NCBI GenBank assembly: GCA_003427395.1
Contig: BFEA01000052.1
Coordinates: 1,462,661-1,516,548 of the forward strand
From: Chara braunii
Lineage: Eukaryota > Streptophyta > Charophyceae > Charales > Characeae
Length of the DNA: 53,888 bases
Direction of reading: 5' to 3'
The position numbers were made by a program, and so were the translations under genes. The notes under the pieces are model-generated. The model saw nothing but the letters and a program-made list of their open reading frames with translations. It was not told the DNA's origin and made no database searches. Below are positions 40,096 to 49,279 of the stretch, one piece after another. Every line of letters begins with the position of its first letter. The first letter of the stretch is position 1.

Positions 40096-40636
40096 AGAGC
40101 AAATCACCACAAGCAAGTGCAGACAGACATCACTCACGGACGGACAAAAGTTGAAGCCGAGAGAGGTCCAGGAAGACTGCTGGGTCAATCCAAGGCTCAG
40201 TCTACCCAGTTGTTTTTCAATTCCCAAAATCTGAGCACTCACTTGCACACACTCACTTGTGCCCTGAGCCATGCTATATATAGCCTCCTGTCAGGCGGTT
40301 CCCGCATCCCATTCAATGCCACAGAATAAGATAGAAACTTACCGACACACCCTGTTAACCTCCTCCACAGCAAGTGCACAACACCAACCTGCTGCGGTCA
40401 CGTTGCACCCAATAGACTCCACAGCGGACGTATTCAAAGTTTAATCTGCGGCCAAGGCAGAAGTCTGTGCCTATGAAGGTCATGCTCAGCCCCTGCCAAC
40501 TCGTGTTCCAAACCGCAAAATCGATTGCTCACATCTGCTCTCTAACTTGATGCCCTGGGGGTTATCGTACTCTTGTAGTCTCTTCTTAGACACTCTAGCT
40601 ATCCCATTCAATAACATAATATCATAGTAGCATACC
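40096..40636. other. No gene seen
   Basis: Unique-looking sequence with no coding-like frame and no clear repeat. Confidence 0.3.
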
Positions 40637-40784
40637 CTTCTTCTTTTTTTTGTTCAACATCGACGACGGGGTGTGGGGGGGGTGCTGATAAGAACAGACA
40701 CCCCCGCCACCGTTCCCGGTCTTAGATGGCTCCGTTCCATTGCTGGGAAGCTGCACCTGCTGGAAAACGGGTCCAGCGTACCCT
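40637..40784 (-). repeat. SINE-like copy 3 with A tail
   Basis: The minus strand reads CGCTGGACCCGTTTTCCAGC, AGGTGCAGCTTCCCAGCAAT, and ends in A8 with a GAAGAAG continuation. It is diverged from the other copies and has a C/G-rich insert. Confidence 0.55.
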
Positions 40785-41108
40785 GTTAACCTCACCAATT
40801 ACACAAAACCAGCCTCCTCGTTGCCCCTTCCTACAGTTCCTTTCGGTTTCCGAAAAAAAATGGCTCCTATTACTAGGCTATTAGACTAGTAGTAAATCAT
40901 ACACCTTGCTGGACAGAGGCGCCCGAGCCGCGTAGCACTCTCCAACGCATTCAAACGAGGAAACAGCCCGCTGTCTCCTTATCATGGGGCCCCTTTCCAG
41001 CAAGGGAAACCAGCAGCATTACTATGTTGCGGACATCCGACACGTGCTAGTAGTTGAGCGGGACTTCCTCAAGGAACAAAGCCACTTTGCTTGTAAGAAG
41101 GTTCACAC

Positions 41109-41236
41109 TACCGTCTTCACCCGAATACAACGTTCGGTTATTATAGCTGTTTCTTTGCGGCAACATTGAGTCTAGAATCTAGATACAGCACTAACGACCG
41201 TACATTTGTACGTTGTATTCGGGTGAAGATGGTAGC
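41109..41236. repeat. 26-bp inverted repeat with a 76-base loop
   Basis: 41109-41134 and 41211-41236 are complementary at 25 of 26 positions (CTACCGTCTTCACCCGAATA... against its inverse). There is no TA or other target duplication that I can confirm. Size and shape fit a foldback element or a small-RNA-type hairpin. Confidence 0.75.
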
Positions 41237-41544
41237 TTTTTCCCCCCCTCTCTAAAGGGGGCAGCTGCAGATAGCCCCTAACATTTCTTATATGCATCTG
41301 ATTCCAGCAGGAACAGTTACCTGTCAGGCTGGGACTCGCTCTGCGACACAGAGACGGCAAAGGTACAGTACATGCAATTCAGACAGACGTCATGTGGAGT
41401 CGATGTAAGAGCTCTCTACAAGATAATAAAAATCGGCTTCTTCTCTCCGACAATATTACTGGATCGGGGTTGACAAAGCTGAAGCACTGCTACCTCTCAA
41501 AGGACTGTTCGAAACTTGAAGCATGCTTGACAAAGCTGAAGCAT

Positions 41545-41895
41545 CGTGCGAGCCACTTTGCAGGTCACAGGTTCGAATCCTTCAAGTTGATCTTGGACTC
41601 CCAGGCATCCTGTGATTCACTGTGCAGGTCTTGGACTTCCAAGCATCTCTGCAACTCACTGTGCAGGTCACAGGTTCAATTGCGTGTGCGTCTATCTTCG
41701 ACCTCTTATTTCGTCGCTGTGCCGATCGCAGGTTTTATTCCCAAGCATCCTGTCACAGGCTCAATCCCCGGTGAGTTCGTCAGGGAATTCCAAGCATCCT
41801 GTGCCTGATTCACTGTGCAGGTCAAGGGTTCGACTTTTTGTGAGTTGATCTTGGACCTTCCAAGCATCCTGCGATTGACTCACTGTGCAGGATGT
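41545..41895 (+). repeat. About 65-bp tandem repeat containing B-box-like sequence
   Basis: Five or six diverged units built on GCATCCTGTGATTCACTGTG, CAGGTCACAGGTTCGAATCC, TTGATCTTGGACT. The first has a perfect GGTTCGAATCC (41570-41580); later units decay (GGTTCAATTGC, GGTTTTATTCC, GGCTCAATCCC, GGTTCGACTTT). Confidence 0.75.
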
Positions 41896-42164
41896 GTCCT
41901 CTCGCAACCTCGTTGCATCAGTGCAAGAGTCCCCGAGCGTTCACACAAGCTTAGGCTGCGGGCTCGAACTTGCAGATGCAGTCATAGATAGACCCACCAA
42001 CCAACTGCTTCGCGAGTCGCTCATTCTTGATCATTGCCAACTGCATTCAATATCCACAGAAATGGTTGAGCAGTGAGCACCAACAGGTTCCACAGGCTGA
42101 AAATGCGCCGACGTGCATCTTCGGAGCCAGATTTATTATTTCGTAACAACATACCATTGATAAC

Positions 42165-42299
42165 AGGCACACAGCAGGTGTAGCTCCCCACCAATAAACC
42201 GGACCCCCCCCTGATTGGGCTACCATGTGGAGATGCTCATACGACTCCCCACAGTAGACCCAAAGCCGTTTTTTTTCAAAAAACAAGACAAAAAAAAGG
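42165..42299 (+). repeat. SINE-like copy 4
   Basis: CAGCAGGTGTAGCTCCCCAC, CAATAAACCGGA, then about 65 bp and an A-rich tail AAAAAACAAGACAAAAAAAA. Confidence 0.55.
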
Positions 42300-42420
42300 C
42301 AGGCATAGTACATACAGACACGGAAGTCAATGTGTGCTATTATTGGTAGCGGTAAGAAGAACAAAGCTCATGGTCAAAACACTGTGAGACTCAATTGGGG
42401 GAGTGGTGCATTGAGCTGTT

Positions 42421-42524
42421 CCAGTGGGCATAGCTTAATTGGTATACCTGTGAACTGTGGAAATATGGACCTGGGTTTGAACCCAGATGCAACCAGATGA
42501 ACAGAAGAAAAAGAAAACAAAAAG
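42421..42524 (+). mobile_element. tRNA-derived SINE or retro-tRNA with A-rich tail
   Basis: Starts GTGGGCATAGCTTAATTGG, with a good A-box (TAGCTTAATTGG), and has a perfect 5-bp T-stem CTGGG/CCCAG around TTTGAAC (B-box GGTTTGAACCC). The anticodon region contains CTGTGGA, resembling tRNA-His(GUG), but the anticodon stem is poor. It ends in an A-rich tail (42497-42523). The Pol III boxes plus A tail indicate a SINE rather than a working tRNA gene. Confidence 0.55.
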
Positions 42525-42798
42525 GTGATGAATTGAGCTTGATGCTGCCCCATACCATTAAGTTTTTTGTTTTTTTTTTTTGTTGAAAACAGGTCCTTAT
42601 GGCCCTGGCTCCATATCCATTCTGGGGAGCGTCAGTCAGGTTCCTATTCCCCCGGCAAGTCAAAATTGAATACATAATAATACACACTCATGCTTCCTTC
42701 CGTTTGGACGAAGGAACCCTGACCAGCATTGATTACTCCTGCTTGGGAGGATTGGCTGTCAGCTTGCCCTACCCTAGTTTTCCTCTCAGAAACCCTGT

Positions 42799-43351
42799 TG
42801 GTTCTGTCGAATAGGCGTTGAAGCACAAGAAACTGGGAGAGATGTCTGTCCGTCTGAGACTAAAGCCTCAATTTGTCCTTCTCGGGACTGCACTCCTTGT
42901 CTTCATTAAAGAGGGCCCCCTCTTCCAATCTGAACCCTCGATTGTATCCTGCTCGTTGCCCTGCTTGTTCTTGTGCTCGTTGAACTATTCCTCCTCCGTA
43001 GATTACGTGGTGTTCCGTTGCTTTGCGGCTACGCTTGATGCCACTTTTTCCATATCAGCCTGTTGACCGCTATGNTGGTTCTGTCGAATAGGCGTTGAAG
43101 CACAAGAAACTGGGAGAGATGTCTGTCCGTCTGAGACTAAAGCCTCAATTTGTCCTTCTCGGGACTGCACCCCTTGTCTTTGTTAGAGAGGGCCCCTTCT
43201 TCCAATCTCAACCCTCGATTGTATCCTGCTCGTTACCCTGCTTGTTCTTGTGCTCGTTGTACTATTCCTCCTCCGTAGATTACGTGGTGTTCCATTGCTT
43301 TGCGACGACGCCTGATGCCACTTTTTCCATATCAGCCTGTTGACCGTTATG
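42799..43351 (+). repeat. Two about 276-bp direct repeats around a single N
   Basis: 42799-43074 and 43076-43351 align with roughly a dozen substitutions (about 95 percent identical by eye), separated by one N at 43075. They lie in the 3' part of the LINE. Divergence argues against simple duplication of one read overlap; two haplotypes or paralogues joined at a gap is likelier. Confidence 0.85.
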
Positions 43352-43395
43352 GTGGCGATCTTGCCCTTTAACAACCAGTTCCTCAGGAATGTTAG

Positions 43396-43509
43396 TCTTT
43401 TGAATGCGTGCTTTTCTGGTCTCTGCGTCTTGGATGAGGATATTTTCCGCCGTCTTTTGAATGCGTGCTTTTCTGGTCTCTGCATCTTGGATGAGGATAT
43501 TTTCCGCCA
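43396..43509 (-). repeat. 57-bp in-frame duplication in the LINE 3' coding region
   Basis: Two copies starting 43396 and 43453 differ at one or two bases. On the minus strand each encodes a 19-residue Lys/Ser/Arg-rich segment within a frame continuing the ORF2 C-terminus. Confidence 0.8.
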
Positions 43510-43541
43510 TCTGGCCCGAATTCCGGTCTCCCCCATGCTTA

Positions 43542-46500
43542 TCAGAAAGTCCACATTTCCTCCCTTGACACCTCTGCTCCTTCAATTGTCCGTGTGCATC
43601 TACGTTTCCATATGACCCAGAGAGCCAATTTTCTGAGTAGATTGAACCAGACTTCCTTGCTGCCTTTGAACTTCCTGGGAGTGTTAGAGAGGAGTAGGAT
43701 AGTTAGAGGGGAAGTGTTTGGGTGTGGCGCTGAAAAGAGGATAGACCATAGTTGCCGAACTTTGTCCCAGATCCAGTTCGCTTCAGGACAGTAGAGGAGG
43801 CAGTGGGGGATATTTTCTGGTGTGTTGTTGCTGCACAAAACGCAGAGTTCTGAGCTCTCTGGTCTGAGTGTTTCCTTCTTTTGTGGAGCCATTGGTTGAC
43901 CAGGAGGGCTGCGTGTGCCAGGAGCCATTGCATGCTGTGGATTCTGACGGGCCTGATAAGAAGGTATTTGGTCCAGGGAATGGTGAATGGGATCGACGGG
44001 ACTAGGTTCAGGATGTTTTGCCATTTCTCTTTTAGCCCGGGGTTCGGGTCTGTCGTCTGCAACCCGAGGTCGTAGCCGAATTTCACGTCGTATTCAGAAA
44101 TTGTTCTTGATTTCCTGTTGGAGCCTTGTTTCCACTTCCATTCCTTAGGGTCAAATTTCAGGTCATTGATGCGAAGTTCTGTCTGGAATATGACCCATGG
44201 TCTGTTCTGGGTGACTCTGACCTTTCTGAGAAGGAAGGTTTCTAACCGCTCTGTTTGAGGGATATCGTACTGGATTTCCAGTTCCTGAAGATTGTGTTTG
44301 GAGATGGGGAAAGATAAGAAGATGGATTGGTAGCTGGAGGAATCTGATCTAGAAATGAAACGATAGGCCCTCACGGGCGGAGTCTAAGAGATTAGTAGGC
44401 CCCATTCACCTGGCTTCTAGGTGAATCTTTCTCTTAGGAGAGCTATCCACTGTGTGGGGATGCTCTGATGTATCACTGCTAGATTGGTTTCCAATGAGTG
44501 GCACCCCCTAAGGGAGGTTCGGAGCTCTTCGTCCGTCAGCCAATCATCTCGATCTGTGAACCATAGATGTTTGATCTGCCACACTCCTCTCTCCAACCTG
44601 GTCAGCCATCTGCGGTCTTTCACGTGGAGGGTCCAGGGATTAGCTTTTGCGTCCTTTATCCATGGATTGCTGAAGAGAGGCTGCCTGAGGACTTCCTCTT
44701 TGTTATTCGGTGCGCCATGTTTGTTGGGCATCAATCGACGCCAAGCTTTCAGGGTCGGCGACCAGTAAGGGTTGGGCGAGGGGGTAGGCTGACTGGTCAT
44801 CTCATGCTGCACTCTCCTTGTTGTCCTCCCTGTTTTGATTGACCATTCTTTGGCCATGATCCAGAAGAGGTCGCGCATGTTGGATGGAGAATTTGCTCAT
44901 GCCAGGTTTCTTATGTTGTCTAGGGCCATTTTTGTCCAAGGGAGAAATTGTTTGGTTAGGATCTTAATAATCCATTTCGTTTGAAGGTCGATTGCTTCCT
45001 TTTTTGGGTCTATAGTGCCCATGCCTCCTTCTTGCGGTTTCCTGGTAAGCAATTGCCATGCAACCTTGTTAATGCACGTGGGGTCCTGTTAGGGTCCCCA
45101 GTCCACAAGAAGCATCTTACCCTAGCCTTCAGAGTCTTGAGGTCGTCGTCAGGGGGGGACCACATGGATGCCATACACCACAGGGTAGAGAATATTGTCG
45201 TGTTTATGATTAGTGCTTTGCCGAACAGAGATGCCTGGGCTTTCTTACACGGGGCTAGGTGAGCTATTGCCTTCGCAATTAGATTTTGTCCCATCCCTGG
45301 CCATGTGCCTTCCTTGTTGATCATGATTCCCAAGTACTGGAGTGCTTGGTCGCCCGTGGACCATGACATGGGGGTGGATGGATCCGGCGATTGAGGGGGG
45401 GGCTATCTGCTAACCACCAGCCTTCAGTTTTAAGCCAGTTCACCTTCATTTCTGATGCGAGTCGAAAGGCCACCATGGCTCTGATGAGGGCTTGGAGAGA
45501 GGAGTTATTCGCCCGAATGAGGACCATGAGATCATCAGCGAACATCAACGCAGTGGGAAGAAAAAAGTCATGTAGGGGGTTGTACTTCTGTTTTGTGAGG
45601 CGATCGATGGAGGGGTCCTTGCGGAGGAATGAGGCTATTGCTTCCATGATGAAAAGGAAGATGGGGGGGGCCTAGTGGGTCACCTTGGCGTACAAACCTC
45701 GATATCGGGTAGGAGTCTGTTAGTCTGTACTTCTCCAGTAGCATCTCCATAAAGAATTCTGACCCATTCCCTGAAATTCGGCCCAACTCCCATCTTCTTC
45801 ATGCAGTCATGGAGGAAGTCCCAATTGACTAGATCATAGGCTTTTTCAAAGTCAAAAAACAGGATAGCAGCCTGCATTCGTTTTTCCGTGATCTTCTTTG
45901 CTGCCTCGTTCAGGGTCATCACGTTGTCTAGGATGTATCTCCCCGGGATGAACCCTGCTTGATCGATGTGGAGGCATTTATCAGTGAGTTTTATAATCCT
46001 GTTGGCTAATGTTTTCGCAAGGATTTTATAGGGGGTTGTGAGTAGTGAGATCGGTCTGTAATTCCTTAGGTCCTCTTTATCCCCTTTCTTGTGGAGTAGG
46101 GAGACCACGCTGGTGCTAAGGATTTGGCCCACACCACCCTTTGTCTTGCTGTCATTAATAAAATTGACGAGGTCGCTCCCCAATTTCGGCCAAAAATAGA
46201 TCCAGAACTCTTTAGAGAGACCATCGATCCCTGGACCTTTGTCTTTCCCCATCTGGGATAATGCTATGTGGAGCTCCCCTAGGGTCATTGGTTCATCTAG
46301 GCCTACCGTTTGTTTCGGCGCTATCGTCCTGTCCAGGTAGGACATCGTATGTTAACGAGCTTTTAGGTTCGTAGATGAGGGTGGGGGAATGTGTCTTGGA
46401 CTCGTAGAGGTCTGAGTAGAAGGACCTGGCTATCCTTACCAAGTCTGTGCCAGCTGATTTCATTGTCCCTTGGTCTGATTGGTCCTTCAATCTTTTGATC

Positions 46501-46850
46501 ATATTGTTTCTAGTGTTTGACTTAATCTTAGAGAAGAAGAACTTGGTCATAGACTCATTAAGGGTGTAATCAGTCATCCTGGCGCGTAGTTGCAGGCCTC
46601 TTAGTTCCCATCTCCTCCATTCGTTGAGTTCCTCTTTGGCAGATCCGAGTAGGTCGGAATAGAACTCGTTAGTGGGATCTGATGTAAGATTGGCTTTGGT
46701 GATTGTTATAGCAATTTGAAGTTCCCCTTTTTTTATTTTGTGTTCCGCCACTATGGTTCTCGACTCGGCCGATACGGTATGGGACAAGTCCGTATAACTG
46801 TCTATAAACCATTGCTGTCTATTATGTCGCTTAGCCTCCTCCTGCCTCAT
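43542..46850 (-). pseudogene. LINE ORF2: reverse transcriptase and zf-RVT tail
   Basis: Successive minus frames give one non-LTR RT: linker (46850-46293); fingers and palm (46345-45680) with a KGPGIDGLS segment, NYRPISLLTTPYKILAK, DQAGFIPGR and FFDFEKAYDLVNW; an Arg-Gln-Gly-Asp-Pro-Leu motif in 45786-45568; the catalytic Phe-Ala-Asp-Asp box in 45647-45321; thumb (45369-45010) with LQYLGIMIN; and C-terminal domain (44878-43542) ending in a zf-RVT pattern (Cys-x2-Cys...His...Cys) near 43810. The family makes cDNA at a nicked target. At least five frame breaks make this copy inactive. All catalytic motifs remain recognisable. Confidence 0.9.
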
Positions 46851-47039
46851 GAGCAGCCAATTCCATTTGACTGCCTCTGTTAAACGATCTGTGCAAAGAG
46901 GGCATTGTTCCGTCTAAAAAAGCCTTGGCCTTTCTCCACCAACTCCTTAAAATTAAGGAGCAGACATATGGGTTTGTGGTCCAGGCCTTTAAATGCAGCT
47001 GCAGGCAGAATTTCGGCCTCCTTGACGGAGCCCTGGAGG

Positions 47040-47700
47040 AGCTAAAAAATCAGAAAGAAGTCGATCCGCGAGAGTGATATGTGGTTAGCCTGATTTCTCT
47101 TAACTAGAGAAAAGGCTTTCGCAAGAGGATGGAGAGTTCTGAATGGGTCGATCAGTTCGAACTCCGTCATGATATTCCGAATATGGGTTCCTGCTCTTGT
47201 AGGGCCCATCAGCACAGACCGAGAGATGCGGTCGAGATTTGGATCCAGGGTCGTGTTCCAATCTCGTGCAATTATTACCGATAGAGGATTCAGGATGAGC
47301 TGTTTGACGTTTTTGAAGGATTCTAGCCGTTCACTTTCTGCGTTGGGCGCGTAGAGGTTCTAAATTCTAAGATTCTCCTCCTGCCATTTGATATTCATCT
47401 GCTCTCTGTCGTGTCTCCTTCCCCGTCCAACACCTGTCCTTCTGTCCAGATTTTGGAGCTTCGGGGTATGAGGATCGTATTTCCTCTCGGTTACTCAGAC
47501 CCGCTTTGTTGGACCAGAGTGTGAAATCACAGCCACCAAAGCTCTTTTCCATTGTCCTCTTAATTTCGGTGTGGTTTCTGAGATCAGATAGGTGGGTTTC
47601 TTGAAGTAGGATGACGTCTGGTTTCAACTTCTTCTTGTCTATTAGACTTGATCGAATTCGAATGTCTCGGAGTTTATCCTCCTTGATCAAAAGGGGGAGG
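47040..47700 (-). pseudogene. LINE ORF2 endonuclease, C-terminal part
   Basis: The minus frame 47700-47367 holds KPDVILLQETHL, with the conserved Glu of the exonuclease-endonuclease-phosphatase fold. After a frame break, 47355-47040 reads LYAPNAESERLESF, then IIARDWNTTLDPNLDR (the Asp/Asn motif, first Gly replaced by Ala-Arg) and SRIDFFL. It is the target-nicking domain, continuing from 49128-49015 across the inserted retroposon. Confidence 0.85.
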
Positions 47701-47754
47701 GTCGAATTAGAGGTAAGTGGGAAGTGGGGGGTAGAAGGATCGGCGATATAGAGT

Positions 47755-48076
47755 GGCAAGTCTAACCAGGAGGGTGGGGTGGGACGACATTGGCCAGTGC
47801 TGGAGCATTTGCTCTGTGACCAGGGGGGGCTTGAGGCCATTGAAGTTACGCCGAGGGTGGAAGGCATAATCATCTCGCCCGACGTAGTTGTTGCCGGGGC
47901 GGTGGCCCTGTAACCCTTTGAGGGGCTATACGATTAAGAGAGGGGTCGAGGGGGGAAGGCACTCTCTGTCCGTCAGAAACAGTTAGATTAGTACTGGGGC
48001 AGTTCGTGTAGCCTTGTAACCCTAGCTGGGGGGTATGAGATCTAACGATTTCTGGTACGAGGACTGAAAGCTTGGT
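47755..48076 (+). repeat. Module copy 1
   Basis: Shares with copies 2 and 3 the order GCAAGTCTA-like start, GTGCTGGAGC, GCTTGAGGCCATTG, CCGAGGGTGGAAGGCATAA, CCCTGTAACCC, GTCGAGGG, GGAAGGCACT, CTGTCCGTCAGAA, and at the end TTCTGGTACGAGGACTGAA. The GTTACGCC/GGCATAAT pair forms a hairpin with wobble. Confidence 0.8.
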
Positions 48077-48240
48077 CGACGTATCCTTCATCAGTGGTGA
48101 GGGTAGGAGTTTTGATTGTTAGTGGTTCTAATTCTTGTCCTTCCTCCTTTTTGTTTTTTTCATATGGAGGGAGAAAATTGGAAGCATGGTTTGGAAGTAA
48201 TTTTGGGTGGGCTCGTGCAGTAGGGGAACGGTGACTCAGG

Positions 48241-48567
48241 ATGGTAAGTCTACTAGAAGGAAGGGGTGGGGTGACAGTGGCCGGTGCTGGGGCAGTGGCT
48301 CTGTGACCATGGAGAGGAGCTTGAGGCCATTGGAGCTATACCGAGGGTGGAAGGCATAACCACCTCTTTCAATATAGCTGAGGCTGGGGCAGTGACCCTG
48401 TAACCCGTTTGGGGGTTGGCAGCTAAGGAAGTTGTCGAGGGAGGAAGACACTTCCTGTTCGTCAGAAGATAGTTAGTTCAGTGCTGGGGCAGTTTGTGAT
48501 TGCCTTGTAACCCTAGCAAGGGGGGTGTGAGAACTGGCGACTTCTGGTACGAGGACTGAAGGCTTGA
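48241..48567 (+). repeat. Module copy 2
   Basis: Aligns along its whole length with copy 1 (TTCTGGTACGAGGACTGAA at the end). On the minus strand both give a Gly-Tyr-Ala-Phe-His-Pro-Arg peptide also seen in copy 3, but this falls out of sequence conservation and no full ORF is shared. Confidence 0.8.
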
Positions 48568-49014
48568 GTGGTGGTGGTTTTAGCTCTGATTTTCGTTTCT
48601 CCAATTCTTTTTAAATTTCTTGAATTTTCTCGAATTTCTCAAATTTGAGGTTAGTGGGATGAGTAGATGGTGGGATATCAAGCGTCCTATTAGTGAGGAG
48701 GGCTAGCTAGTAGGATGGAATTAGGGTACAGCAGCAGCGGAGATGGTGGCTCTGCTGCAGTAAGTCTTGTCGGAGGGAGGTGAAGAGGGTTGATGGCTTG
48801 TAGCTTGATGTAGTAATCTTCTTCAGTAGTTCTATTTTTCCTAGCCATAGCCGGGTAATGGCCCCGGTATCTTAAAACTTCAAAAGTTTTTAATTCTGTG
48901 TAAATTTCCATATGGGACGCTGGGCCCGGTTCCCAGCACGTGTTGCTCCCCACGAATAGATTGGAGCCTTGTTCCAAAAAAAATAAAAAAAAATAAAAAT
49001 AAAAATAAAATAAA

Positions 49015-49128
49015 ATCCTCCTTGGACATAATGTTGCCTAGGCCGTTGGCGTTCCAGCTACGGATTGTCAGGCCCTTTGCTCGCCAGCCAGTTCTGACTG
49101 CATTGTCTATCGTGTTGTTGCAGTCCAT
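49015..49128 (-). pseudogene. LINE ORF2 endonuclease, N-terminal end
   Basis: The minus frame reads LTIRSWNANGLGNIMSKED, the opening strand of the endonuclease with the metal-binding Asn. It runs directly into the A-rich tail of the inserted retroposon; the protein resumes on the other side with the same Lys-Glu-Asp codons, which are part of the target duplication. Confidence 0.8.
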
Positions 49129-49279
49129 AGACCAATGTTGTCCGGGTCACTGGGTTTTGTTCCTTGCTGTCCTTTGTCTTTTTTTGCTCGGTTGGGATGG
49201 GCGTTTGTGGGGGCAGGGTTGTTAGTTGAGGGATCAGTAAATCTAGTCAACGGCGGCTGAGGTTTTGGGACTGCCCAAC

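Larger units (their letters stand above)
47686..49014 (+). mobile_element. 1.33 kb A-tailed retroposon with a 10-bp target-site duplication
   Basis: Inserted in the LINE endonuclease. ATCCTCCTTG occurs at 47676-47685 and again at 49015-49024, and the plus-strand insert ends in an A/T-rich tail (48976-49014) of AAAAATAAAAAT type. Inside are two copies of a 330-bp module (47755 and 48241) and, at the 3' end, the GGGACGCTGGGCCCGGTTCC segment shared with the short SINE-like copies elsewhere in this window. No coding frame is convincing, so it must be mobilised by another LINE's machinery. It is longer than a typical SINE. Confidence 0.8.

Noticed and set aside
39386-40329. Lys-Ser-Gly-Val repeat ORFs on the minus strand
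   Set aside because: Translation of the minisatellite; frames switch between units.
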